Part shown: piece after piece, positions 37,335 through 45,844 of the stretch
Position numbering within the stretch: position 1 is the stretch's first letter
How the letters are laid out: the number at the start of each line of letters is the position of its first letter
Origin: Nocardioidaceae bacterium SCSIO 66511
GTDB lineage: Bacteria > Actinomycetota > Actinomycetes > Propionibacteriales > Nocardioidaceae
NCBI GenBank assembly: GCA_023100825.1
Contig: CP095846.1
Span: forward strand, 2,666,001-2,730,000
Direction of reading: 5' to 3'
DNA length: 64,000 nt
Notes under the pieces: model-generated
Told to the model about the DNA's origin: nothing
Seen by the model: the letters and a program-made list of their open reading frames with translations, nothing else
The model's database searches: none
Translations under genes and position numbers: made by a program

Positions 37335-37366
37335 CGGCGCCGGCGTTGAAACCCCGACCGGCGCCG
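37335..37366 (-). terminator. Possible hairpin after polA
   Basis: CGGCGCCGG (37335-37343) and CCGGCGCCG (37358-37366) form a 9-bp stem seven bases past the polA stop, without a T-run. Weak compared with the rpsA terminator. Confidence 0.45.
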
Positions 37367-37372
37367 CGGCGG

Positions 37373-40054
37373 TCAGTGCGCGGCGTCCTGCCAGGTACGC
37401 CCGAAGCCGACGGAGACGTCGAGCGGCACGGTCAGATCGGCCGCCGACGCCATCTGCTCGCGGACGAGGGTCTCGACCGGATCGTGCTCGTCGGCGGCGA
37501 CCTCGATCACGAGCTCGTCATGCACCTGCAGCAGCATCCGCGACGACAGGTCGGACTGCTCCAGCGCCGAGTGCACGCCGAGCATCGCGACCTTGATGAT
37601 GTCGGCCGCCGAACCCTGGATCGGGGCGTTCAGCGCCATCCGCTCGGCCATCTCCCGACGCTGCCGGTTGTCGCTCGTCAGATCGGGAAGGTACCGCCGG
37701 CGGCCGAGGATGGTTTCGGTGAAGCCAGTCTGTCGCGCTTCGTCGACGATGCCGCGCAGGTAGTCGCGGACACCACCGAAACGCTCGAAGTACTCCTCCA
37801 TCAGACCCTGCGCCTCGCTCGTCTCGATGCCGAGCTGTTGGCTCAGCCCGTATGCGGAGAGGCCGTACGCGAGGCCGTAGTTCATCGCCTTGATCCGGCT
37901 GCGCATATGCGGCGTGATCTCGTCAGGTTCGACTGCGAATACGCGCGATGCCATGGCGGTGTGGAAGTCTTCGCCGGAGTTGAACGCCGCGATCAGGCCG
38001 GCATCCTCCGAAAGGTGCGCCATGATGCGCATCTCGATCTGGCTGTAGTCGGCCGTCAGCAGGTCCTGGTAGCCCTCGCCGACGCAGAACGCGCCACGGA
38101 TGCGTCGCCCGGACTCGGTGCGGATCGGGATGTTCTGCAAGTTCGGGTCGGTCGAACTGAGCCGACCGGTCGCCGCGATCGTCTGGTTGTACGTCGTGTG
38201 GATCCGGCCGTCGCCGGCAACGGTCTTGCGCAGCCCTTCGACGGTCTGTCGTAGCCGGCTCACATCGCGATGAGTGAGCAGATGGGAGAGGAACGGATGC
38301 TCGGTCTTCTCGAACAACGACTGCAACGCATCGGCATCGGTCGTGTAGCCGGTCTTCGTACGCTTCGTCTTGGGCATGCCGAGCTCGTCGAACAGCACGA
38401 CCTGCAGCTGTTTGGGCGAGCCGAGGTTGATCTGCTTGCCGATCACCGCGTACGCCTCGTCGGCCGCATCGCGTACGCGGGTCGCGAACTGCGACTCGAG
38501 CTCCTCGAGATCAGCGTCGTCGACCGCAATGCCGGTGTGCTCCATCTCGGCGAGCACACTGAGCAGCGGCAACTCGAGGTCGCGCAGCAGCTCTGCCGCG
38601 CCATGTCGCACCAAGTCTGCGTCGAGCTCGGCAGCCAGCTCGAGGGTCGCTCGGGCACGCACCATCGCGGCGTCGGCGCCGGCCTGCTCGCCGGTGTCGA
38701 GGGTCATCTGACCGGAGTCGTCGGAGTCGTCACTCAGCTCGCGACGCAGGTAGCGCAGTGTCAGGTCGGCGAGGTCGTACGACCGCTGGTCGGGTTTGAC
38801 GAGGTACGCCGCGAGCGCCGTGTCATGCTCGACGCCGCGCAGCCCGAGGCCGCGCGCTCGCAGAGCGAGCATCGGACCCTTCGCGTCGTGCAGTGCCTTG
38901 GGCACCTCCGCGTCGCCGAGCCAGGCCGACAGAGCCTGCTCGTCGGCCGGATCGAGCTCGGCGACGTCGACCCATGCGGCCGGGCCCTTCGCCGTGGCGA
39001 TCGCGACGGTACGTACGTCACCCGTGCCGGCGCCCCAGGTGCCCTCGACATGAACGCCCACCCGAGCACCGTCGCGGGCGTGCGAATCGAGCCACTCGCC
39101 AAGGGCGCCCGCGGCCGGGATCGTGCCGTCGATGTCGAAGCCATCGGTGGCGACGGGCTCATCGGCCGACAATGTCGAGAACAGCCGGTCGCGCAGGACC
39201 CGGAACTCGAGCCCGTCGAAGACTTCGTGGATCGCATCGCGGTCCCACGCGGTCAATGCGAGGTCGTCGGGACCGAGCGGAAGCTCGAGATCGCGTACGA
39301 GCGCGTTGATGCGACGGTTGCGAATGACATCGGACAGATGTTCGCGCAGCGAGTCGCCCGCCTTGCCCGGCACCTTGTCGACATCGCGCACGATGCCGTC
39401 GAGACCGTCGAACTTCGCGATCCACTTGGCCGCCGTCTTCGGGCCGACACCTGGCACGCCGGGCAGGTTGTCGCTCGTCTCACCGACCAGCGCCGCCACC
39501 TCGGGGTACTGCTCGGGCGCCACGCCGTACTTCTCCTCGACGGCCGTCGGCGTCATGCGCACCAGATCGGAGACGCCCTTGCGCGGGTAGAGCACCGTCG
39601 TGCGGTCGGTGACGAGCTGCAGCGCGTCACGGTCGCCGGTGCAGATCAGCACCTCGAAACCAGCCGCCTCGGCCTGTGTCGCGAGGGTGCCGATGATGTC
39701 GTCGGCCTCGTACCCCTCCTTCTCGATGCTGGAGATGGCCAACGCGTCGAGGACCTCCTTGACGAGCGAGACCTGCCCCTTGAACTCCGGGGGCGACGCA
39801 GAGCGGTTGCCTTTGTACTCGGCGTACTCCTCGACCCGGAACGTCTTGCGTGACACGTCGAAGGCGACCGCGACATGGGTCGGCGCCTCATCGCGCAGCA
39901 CGTTGATCAGCATCGAAGTGAAGCCGTAGACGGCGTTGGTCGACTGACCTGTTGTCGTAGAGAAGTTCTCCACCGGGAGCGCGAAGAACGCGCGGTACGC
40001 GATCGAGTGACCGTCGATGAGCAGGAGGCGGTTCTGGGCTGCAGCGTTGTCCAC
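37373..40054 (-). CDS. polA: DNA polymerase I
   Basis: The 893-residue polymerase has an N-terminal 5' nuclease (LLLIDGHSIAYRAFFALP; EADDIIGTLA; LICTGDRDALQLV) and a C-terminal family A polymerase (DYSQIEMRIMAHLSED; RSRIKAMNYGLAYGLSAYGL as the O helix; VHDELVIEV). The central 3'-5' exonuclease domain lacks the DxE metal-binding motif (the segment reads ARVGVHVEGTWGAG), so proofreading should be inactive, as is usual in actinobacteria. GTG 40054 has TAGGCT seven bases upstream, so the mRNA may be leaderless. Confidence 0.95.
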   Translation of the reverse strand: MDNAAAQNRLLLIDGHSIAYRAFFALPVENFSTTTGQSTNAVYGFTSMLINVLRDEAPTHVAVAFDVSRKTFRVEEYAEYKGNRSASPPEFKGQVSLVKEVLDALAISSIEKEGYEADDIIGTLATQAEAAGFEVLICTGDRDALQLVTDRTTVLYPRKGVSDLVRMTPTAVEEKYGVAPEQYPEVAALVGETSDNLPGVPGVGPKTAAKWIAKFDGLDGIVRDVDKVPGKAGDSLREHLSDVIRNRRINALVRDLELPLGPDDLALTAWDRDAIHEVFDGLEFRVLRDRLFSTLSADEPVATDGFDIDGTIPAAGALGEWLDSHARDGARVGVHVEGTWGAGTGDVRTVAIATAKGPAAWVDVAELDPADEQALSAWLGDAEVPKALHDAKGPMLALRARGLGLRGVEHDTALAAYLVKPDQRSYDLADLTLRYLRRELSDDSDDSGQMTLDTGEQAGADAAMVRARATLELAAELDADLVRHGAAELLRDLELPLLSVLAEMEHTGIAVDDADLEELESQFATRVRDAADEAYAVIGKQINLGSPKQLQVVLFDELGMPKTKRTKTGYTTDADALQSLFEKTEHPFLSHLLTHRDVSRLRQTVEGLRKTVAGDGRIHTTYNQTIAATGRLSSTDPNLQNIPIRTESGRRIRGAFCVGEGYQDLLTADYSQIEMRIMAHLSEDAGLIAAFNSGEDFHTAMASRVFAVEPDEITPHMRSRIKAMNYGLAYGLSAYGLSQQLGIETSEAQGLMEEYFERFGGVRDYLRGIVDEARQTGFTETILGRRRYLPDLTSDNRQRREMAERMALNAPIQGSAADIIKVAMLGVHSALEQSDLSSRMLLQVHDELVIEVAADEHDPVETLVREQMASAADLTVPLDVSVGFGRTWQDAAH

Positions 40055-40108
40055 GCACGCGAGCCTAACGGCGTGCTCCGACAGCCGGAACGCGCGTACG
40101 AGGTTGCG

Positions 40109-40717
40109 TCAGACCGATGAGCCGGGTTTGACCCGCGACTGCCTGCGCCGCATAGTGCGACGGAGTGCGATCAGCCGGCCGGTGACCTTCGAGCTCGTGG
40201 CGATGCCCGCGAACCGTGACCCGAGTGCGCTCACCTGCGCCGCGCGTACGACGGCGACCTGGCCGAATCCGATGCGGTTCAGGAACCTGTTGGCGTCGCG
40301 CGAGTCGGCCGGCGAGACGGCCATCATGACCTCGCAGTTGACCTCCTCGGCCCAGCGGACGCCGGCCGAGATGAGGGTGGACGCGATCAGCTTGCGGCGA
40401 TGACGCGGTGCCACATGCAGATCGGTGACGACCGTGACCTTCTCGGTCTGGATCAGGGAGAGCAGCTGTCGGCGAATCGCGATCGCACCGACCACATCGC
40501 CGTCTCGCACGGCGACCAGGATCTTGCGATCGGGGTCGGCGAGCTGCTCGCTCAGCGCATCGGCGGCCTCGGCGACCGTCGGCTTGCGGTGAATACCGGA
40601 GGCGGTCTCGCTGTCGTACGACTCGACGTCGGCGACGTTGCACTGGTCCCAGACGTCGATCAGGGCCGCGGCGTCCTCGATCTCGGCGTCTCGCACCACG
40701 ATGGGTACTCGCGACAA
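40109..40717 (-). CDS. GNAT family N-acetyltransferase
   Basis: The 202-residue protein has an acetyl-CoA-binding signature in degenerate form, VTDLHVAPRHRRKLIASTLI (about residues 94-113), and EDAAALIDVWDQCNVAD near the N-terminus. The basic C-terminal tail (RLIALRRTMRRRQSR) is unusual for a GNAT and could bind nucleic acid or ribosomes. TTG 40717 is chosen because AGGAG lies eight bases upstream. It lies just upstream of polA on the same strand. Confidence 0.8.
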   Translation of the reverse strand: MSRVPIVVRDAEIEDAAALIDVWDQCNVADVESYDSETASGIHRKPTVAEAADALSEQLADPDRKILVAVRDGDVVGAIAIRRQLLSLIQTEKVTVVTDLHVAPRHRRKLIASTLISAGVRWAEEVNCEVMMAVSPADSRDANRFLNRIGFGQVAVVRAAQVSALGSRFAGIATSSKVTGRLIALRRTMRRRQSRVKPGSSV

Positions 40718-40840
40718 CTTATGCGCTCCTCACACCTAGGGATCGGACGTTCACCGGGCCCCGCGGCTGACACACTACGCCCGAGGGGGTTCGACGTCAC
40801 CCGCAGGTCGCAGGGTTCGCACGAGACGGCAGGAGGCCAT

Positions 40841-41587
40841 GTGTTCAGGGGTGAGGGAACGGTCATCAACGTGGCCACCGTGCTGATCGGCTCCGGCATC
40901 GGCGTCGCCGTCGGCCATCGGTTACCGCAGCGTACGCGCAACGCGGTGACGGACGCGCTGGGACTCGTCACGCTGCTGATCGCGGCGCTGTCGGCCGTTG
41001 CGGTGACCGACGCGACGCTGACCTCCGCGGTCGGCCCCAACGCGCCGGTGCTGATCGTGCTCGGGTCGCTGCTGATCGGCGGCATCGCGGGTTCGCTCGC
41101 CGGCATCGAGATCCGGCTCGAGAAGTTCGGCGGCTGGCTGCAGGCCACCTTGAGCAGACGGCAGGCATCGGCCGAGCGTCTGCGCTTCATCGAGGGCTTC
41201 GTGACGGCGTCCCTGGTCTTCTGCGTCGGCCCGCTGACCGTCCTCGGCTCCCTCAATGACGGCCTCGGCAACGGCTCCGATCAGCTCGTACTCAAGTCCG
41301 TGCTCGACGGGTTCGCCTCGATCGCGTTCGCGGCCTCGCTCGGTATCGGGGTGATGGCCTCGGCGATCGCGGTGCTGGGCATCCAGGGGTCGCTCACCCT
41401 GGTCGGTCTTGCGCTCGGATCGTTCCTACCCGAGGCCCACCTGGCGGCATTGACGGCGACGGGCGGACTGCTGCTCGCCGGCGTCGGCATCCGATTGCTG
41501 CAGATCAAGGCCGTGCCAGTCGCCGATCTGCTCCCCGCGCTGATCGTCGCCCCGATCCTGACCCAGCTGGTCGTCCTCGTCCGATGA
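40841..41587 (+). CDS. DUF554 family membrane protein
   Basis: The 248-residue protein has six to seven membrane helices and the DUF554 (YdfK-like) hallmarks: TVINVATVLIGSGIGVAVG at the start and EGFVTASLVFCVGPLTVLGS in the centre. A transporter function has been suggested for relatives but is not established. AGGAGG precedes GTG 40841 by four bases. It diverges from the GNAT gene. Confidence 0.85.
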   Translation: MFRGEGTVINVATVLIGSGIGVAVGHRLPQRTRNAVTDALGLVTLLIAALSAVAVTDATLTSAVGPNAPVLIVLGSLLIGGIAGSLAGIEIRLEKFGGWLQATLSRRQASAERLRFIEGFVTASLVFCVGPLTVLGSLNDGLGNGSDQLVLKSVLDGFASIAFAASLGIGVMASAIAVLGIQGSLTLVGLALGSFLPEAHLAALTATGGLLLAGVGIRLLQIKAVPVADLLPALIVAPILTQLVVLVR

Positions 41588-41662
41588 GCGCGGCTCCGCC
41601 GTCGTTGTGCAACGGTTACAACACGATCACCCGATCGACATCGCTGGCCGGACCTGAGCGGC

Positions 41663-41711
41663 TATGCTCCCGCACAGTCAAAGTTCGGGGAGGGTCCTGT
41701 GTACCCTCCCC
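41663..41711 (+). promoter_or_regulatory. Leader of the liv operon: -10 candidate and strong hairpin
   Basis: A TATGCT -10-like hexamer (41663-41668) has no good -35 at the usual distance. Downstream, GGGGAGGGT (41687-41695) pairs perfectly with ACCCTCCCC (41703-41711) around a 7-base loop, about 30 bp before the livH ribosome site CAGGAG (41742-41747). A transcribed hairpin here could act in attenuation or mRNA stability. No leader peptide rich in Leu/Ile/Val codons was found. Confidence 0.45.
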
Positions 41712-41754
41712 CGTGCATGACCGGCCGACAACGACCACCCGACAGGAGCCTGAT

Positions 41755-43059
41755 GTGCGACTGCGCATAGCAGCTGTCCTCGCACTCCTCATGGGAGCCT
41801 TACTCGTCAGCTGGGGGTCGGCGGCACATGCCGCTCCCGGCGAGACCGCGTCCGACAAGGGCAAAGGCCCTGAGACAGTCATCAGCGGCGTTCTACAGAA
41901 CACCGCAGAGGGCAACGAGCCAGTCCCCGGCGTCACGATCCAGGTCACCACTGCTGACGGTGACACGCTGGAGACCGAGAGTGACGACGCCGGTCGCTAC
42001 GAGATCAAGGTGCCTGCCACAGGCGAGACCAAGATCGAACTGGTCGAGGACACCCTGCCCGACGGCGTCAAGGTACGCGAGGGCATCCAGAACCCGCTGA
42101 CCGTGACTCTCGACTCCGGGCGTCCGACGCTCTCGACGGTATTCGCGATCGGACCCGACAATCGCGACGTGCAGTCGTGGTACGACCGCGTGCCGCAGAC
42201 GATCTGGGACGGCGCGTACTTCGGCGTCGTGCTCGCGCTCGGCGCGCTCGGCCTGTCGATGGTCTTCGGTACGACGGGCCTCACCAACTTCGCACACGGC
42301 GAGCTGGTGACCTTCGGCGCGATCATGACGTACGTCTTCAACGTCGCGATCGGCTGGCCGATCTGGATCGCCGGCCTGCTCGCGATGCTCACCGCGGCGA
42401 TCTTCGGCTACCTGCAGGACACCTTCTTCTGGCGAAGACTCAGGCACAAAGGCACCGGTCTGATCGCGATGATGATCGTGTCGATCGGCTTGCAGTTCCT
42501 GCTTCGCAACACGTACCAGTACGGCACGGGCGGGCAGACGCTGAACTACGACGACTACATGACGCCGTCGGCGAACCAAGCACTCGGCGTCGACTACACG
42601 ACCCGCGACATCGTCATTCTGGTGATCGCGATCGTGCTGCTGCTCTCGGTCACGCTCGCGCTGCAGAAGACGCGTATCGGCCGGGCGACACGGGCCGTCG
42701 CCGACAACCCCGCGCTCGCTGCATCGTCGGGTATCAACGTCGACCGGGTCATCACCGTCGTCTGGACGGTTGGCACGATGCTCGCCGGCGCGTGCGGTGT
42801 GATGCTCGGCTTCACCCAGTCGGTCAAGTTCGACCTCGGCGCCCAGGTGCTGCTGGTCATGTTCGCCGCGATCACCGTCGGCGGCCTCGGCTCGGTCTGG
42901 GGCGCCATCATCGGCTCGATCGTCGTCGGCGTCCTGATCGAGATGTCGACGCTGATCATCCCGGCAGAGCTCAAGATCGCAACCGCCCTTGGCATCCTCA
43001 TCGTCGTCCTGCTGGTCCGGCCGCAAGGTCTGCTGGGCCGCAAGGACCGCGTGGGATGA
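41755..43059 (+). CDS. livH: Branched-chain amino acid ABC permease with N-terminal extracytoplasmic domain
   Basis: The 434-residue permease starts with a cleavable-looking signal peptide (residues 1-27). About 95 residues follow that look like a carboxypeptidase-regulatory-type beta sandwich (ISGVLQNTAEGNEPVPGVTI; DDAGRYEIKVPATGETKIEL). Then comes a standard LivH permease of about eight helices (GALGLSMVFGTTGLTNFAHGEL near residue 158; AAITVGGLGSVWGAIIGS near 375). CAGGAG seven bases upstream fixes GTG 41755. It is first in livHMGF. Confidence 0.88.
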   Translation: MRLRIAAVLALLMGALLVSWGSAAHAAPGETASDKGKGPETVISGVLQNTAEGNEPVPGVTIQVTTADGDTLETESDDAGRYEIKVPATGETKIELVEDTLPDGVKVREGIQNPLTVTLDSGRPTLSTVFAIGPDNRDVQSWYDRVPQTIWDGAYFGVVLALGALGLSMVFGTTGLTNFAHGELVTFGAIMTYVFNVAIGWPIWIAGLLAMLTAAIFGYLQDTFFWRRLRHKGTGLIAMMIVSIGLQFLLRNTYQYGTGGQTLNYDDYMTPSANQALGVDYTTRDIVILVIAIVLLLSVTLALQKTRIGRATRAVADNPALAASSGINVDRVITVVWTVGTMLAGACGVMLGFTQSVKFDLGAQVLLVMFAAITVGGLGSVWGAIIGSIVVGVLIEMSTLIIPAELKIATALGILIVVLLVRPQGLLGRKDRVG

Positions 43060-43078
43060 TCGGGAGAGGGAGAAACTG

Positions 43079-44050
43079 ATGGACATTCTCGAGAACGCGC
43101 TCCAGGCGGCCGTCGGTACCTCGGCGATCTACTTCTGCCTCGCCGCGATCGGGCTCAACGTTCAGTTCGGCTACACCGGACTGATCAACTTCGGACAAGC
43201 CGGCTTCCTGGCACTCGGCGCGTACGGCCTCGCCGTCGCGATCGCCTCCTGGGGCCTTCCCTTCTTCGCCGGTATCGGGCTGGGTCTGGTGCTCAGCGCC
43301 CTACTCGCACTGCTTCTGGGTATTCCCACGCTGCGGCTACGGGCTGACTATCTGGCGATCGCCACCATCGCGGCCGCAGAGGTGCTCCGCCTGGTGCTCG
43401 GCGGCACGTGGAAGGACACCCTGGGCGGGCGTACCGGCATCAACGACTTCACGGAGTCGTTCTTCGCCGCGAACCCCTTCTCCGGCGGGTTCCTCGGTTT
43501 CCGCTCCGACGAACTGTGGGTGATGACGATCGGCTGGGGTCTCGTCGCACTGACCAGCGTGTTCGTGTGGCTGCTCGTCCGCTCGCCCTGGGGCCGAGTG
43601 CTCAAGGCGATCCGCGAGGACGAGGAGGCCGCACGAAGCCTCGGCAAGAACGTCTACGCCTACAAGATGCAGGCGCTTGTGCTCGGCGGCGTGATCGGCT
43701 GCCTCGGCGGTTTCATGATCGCCATCGCCCAGGACGCGGTGCAGCCGAACAGCTTCAACCTCGATATGACCTTCATCGTGTTCACGATGTTGATCCTCGG
43801 CGGCGCGGCCCGGGTGATCGGCCCGATCTTCGGAGCGATCGTCTTCTGGGGCCTGCTGTCCCTCGTCGACGGCATCCTGTCCGACCTGACCAGCGGCAGC
43901 AACCCGGTCATGCCGACCTGGCTGATGGACGGCCAGCAGGTGGGCCCGGTGCGGTTCATGCTGGTCGGCATCGTGTTGATGGTGCTGATGATCTACCGCC
44001 CGCAGGGAGTCTTCGGAGACCGGAAGGAGATCGCGCTCGATGCCCGCTGA
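43079..44050 (+). CDS. livM: Branched-chain amino acid ABC permease
   Basis: The 323-residue LivM permease has about eight membrane helices, with LNVQFGYTGLINFGQAGFLA near residue 26, RLRADYLAIATIAAAE in the coupling-helix region, and RSPWGRVLKAIREDEEAA near 175. It starts 19 bp after livH with GGGAG upstream. It forms the membrane channel with LivH. Its 3' end overlaps livG by 11 bp, showing tight operon coupling. Confidence 0.93.
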   Translation: MDILENALQAAVGTSAIYFCLAAIGLNVQFGYTGLINFGQAGFLALGAYGLAVAIASWGLPFFAGIGLGLVLSALLALLLGIPTLRLRADYLAIATIAAAEVLRLVLGGTWKDTLGGRTGINDFTESFFAANPFSGGFLGFRSDELWVMTIGWGLVALTSVFVWLLVRSPWGRVLKAIREDEEAARSLGKNVYAYKMQALVLGGVIGCLGGFMIAIAQDAVQPNSFNLDMTFIVFTMLILGGAARVIGPIFGAIVFWGLLSLVDGILSDLTSGSNPVMPTWLMDGQQVGPVRFMLVGIVLMVLMIYRPQGVFGDRKEIALDAR

Positions 44051-44939
44051 CGCACCGGCCCCCGAGCCGACCACGAACGCGACCGAATCGACAGAGCCGA
44101 TCCTGGTCGTCGACAACGTCGTCCGCCGCTTCGGCGGTCTTACCGCCGTCGACGTCGACCACGTAGAAGTCCCGCGCGGCAAGATCACCGCGCTGATCGG
44201 CCCCAACGGAGCCGGTAAGACGACGTTCTTCAACCTGCTTACAGGCTTCGACCGGCCCGACACCGGCACCTGGACCTTCAAGGGGCAAGACCTGGCGGGC
44301 GTACCCGCGTACAAGGTCGCGCGCCTGGGCATGGTGCGTACGTTCCAGCTGACGAAGGTCCTCGCGAAGCTGCCCGTCATGGAGAACATGCGGTTGGCCG
44401 CGACGGATCAGCGCGGCGAACGCTTCTGGTCTGCTCCGTGGGCCGCTCTGTGGCGCAACCAGGAGAAGCTGGTCACCGAACAGGCGACCGAGCTGCTCGA
44501 GCGCTTCAAGCTCGGCGAGAAGGCCGACGACTTCGCCGGCTCCCTTTCGGGCGGTCAGCGCAAGCTGCTGGAGATGGCACGTGCCTTGATGGTCAACCCC
44601 GAGCTGGTGATGCTCGACGAGCCGATGGCCGGTGTCAACCCGGCGCTGAAGCAGTCGCTGCTCGGTCACGTCAAGTCGTTGCGCGAGGACGGCATGACGG
44701 TGCTCTTCGTCGAGCACGACATGGACATGGTCCGCGACATCTCCGACCACGTCATCGTGATGGCACAGGGCCGGATCGTCTCCGAGGGCAGCCCGGACGA
44801 CGTGATGGGTGACCCGAGGGTCATCGACGCCTACCTCGGCGAGCACCACGACACCGACATCACCGAGGAACGCGAGGCCGCAGAGCTCGCCGACAAGATC
44901 GCCGATGCAACCGGCACGACCGAACATCTGGAGGGATGA
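44040..44939 (+). CDS. livG: Branched-chain amino acid ABC ATPase
   Basis: The 299-residue ATPase has Walker A GPNGAGKTT near residue 58, signature LSGGQRKLLEMARAL near 168, Walker B VMLDEPMAGV and the H-loop FVEHDMDM. It carries a short acidic C-terminal extension (~40 residues). It powers the LivHM channel. It overlaps the end of livM by 11 bp. Confidence 0.94.
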   Translation: MPADAPAPEPTTNATESTEPILVVDNVVRRFGGLTAVDVDHVEVPRGKITALIGPNGAGKTTFFNLLTGFDRPDTGTWTFKGQDLAGVPAYKVARLGMVRTFQLTKVLAKLPVMENMRLAATDQRGERFWSAPWAALWRNQEKLVTEQATELLERFKLGEKADDFAGSLSGGQRKLLEMARALMVNPELVMLDEPMAGVNPALKQSLLGHVKSLREDGMTVLFVEHDMDMVRDISDHVIVMAQGRIVSEGSPDDVMGDPRVIDAYLGEHHDTDITEEREAAELADKIADATGTTEHLEG

Positions 44940-44942
44940 CCC

Positions 44943-45755
44943 ATGAGTGAGCAGGAAGCAGCTGCCGTCGACTCACCGGATTTCGGCGAAGAGGCACAGC
45001 GGGAGCGCGACGCGCACCTCGCGGCCGCCGAGGGCGCGATCCTGCGTGCCGACGACCTGATCGCCGGTTACCTGCCCGGCGTCAACATCTTGAACCACAC
45101 CGATCTGTACTGCCAGGAAGGCGAGCTGGTCGGCATCATCGGTCCCAACGGTGCGGGCAAGTCGACGCTGCTCAAGGCGTTGTTCGGCCTGGTAACGATC
45201 CACACCGGCAGCGTGACGCTGCGTGGCAAGGAAATCACCAACGAACGCGCAGACACCCTTGTCAGCAAGGGCATCGGGTTCGTACCACAGACCGAGAACG
45301 TCTTCCCGAGCCTGTCCATCGAAGAGAACCTGCAGATGGGCTGCTACCAGGCCCCCGACAAGTTCACCGAGCGTCTCGAGGTCGTCGGCGGCATCTTCCC
45401 CGCACTCATCGACCGCAAGTCTCAGCGCGCAGGTTCGCTGTCGGGCGGTGAGCGGCAGATGGTCGCGATGGGCCGTGCGCTGATGATGGATCCGTCGGTG
45501 CTGTTGCTCGATGAGCCGTCGGCCGGCCTCTCCCCTGCCCTGCAGGACGAGGTCTTCGTGCAAACCCGCGCGATCAACCGGGCCGGTGTCTCGGTGATCA
45601 TGGTCGAGCAGAACGCCCGTCGCTGCCTGCAGATCTGCGACCGCGGCTACGTCCTCGACCAGGGCCGCAACGCCTACACGGCGCCGGGCCAGGATCTGAT
45701 CAACGACCCCAAGGTGATCGAGTTGTACCTCGGCACATTGGCCAAAGCCGACTGA
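44943..45755 (+). CDS. livF: Branched-chain amino acid ABC ATPase
   Basis: The 270-residue second ATPase has GPNGAGKSTLLKAL near residue 67, LSGGERQMVAMGRAL near 164, LLLDEPSAGLSP and the MVEQNARR H-loop region. It starts 3 bp after livG. The N-terminal 35 residues are an acidic extension absent from E. coli LivF. It ends the operon, followed by an intrinsic terminator. Confidence 0.94.
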   Translation: MSEQEAAAVDSPDFGEEAQRERDAHLAAAEGAILRADDLIAGYLPGVNILNHTDLYCQEGELVGIIGPNGAGKSTLLKALFGLVTIHTGSVTLRGKEITNERADTLVSKGIGFVPQTENVFPSLSIEENLQMGCYQAPDKFTERLEVVGGIFPALIDRKSQRAGSLSGGERQMVAMGRALMMDPSVLLLDEPSAGLSPALQDEVFVQTRAINRAGVSVIMVEQNARRCLQICDRGYVLDQGRNAYTAPGQDLINDPKVIELYLGTLAKAD

Positions 45756-45766
45756 GCCCAGCCAAG

Positions 45767-45802
45767 AGGTCGGTCGACGCGCAAGCGTCGGCCGACCTTT
45801 TT
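45767..45802 (+). terminator. Terminator of the liv operon
   Basis: AGGTCGGTCGACGC (45767-45780) pairs with GCGTCGGCCGACCT (45785-45798) with a single wobble pair, around a GCAA tetraloop, then TTTTT (45798-45802). It lies between convergent livF and livJ-like genes and may also stop the opposite transcript. Confidence 0.85.
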
Positions 45803-45844
45803 GCTGTTGTCCGGGCCCGGCACGGTGTAACGGGTGGCGGTGGC

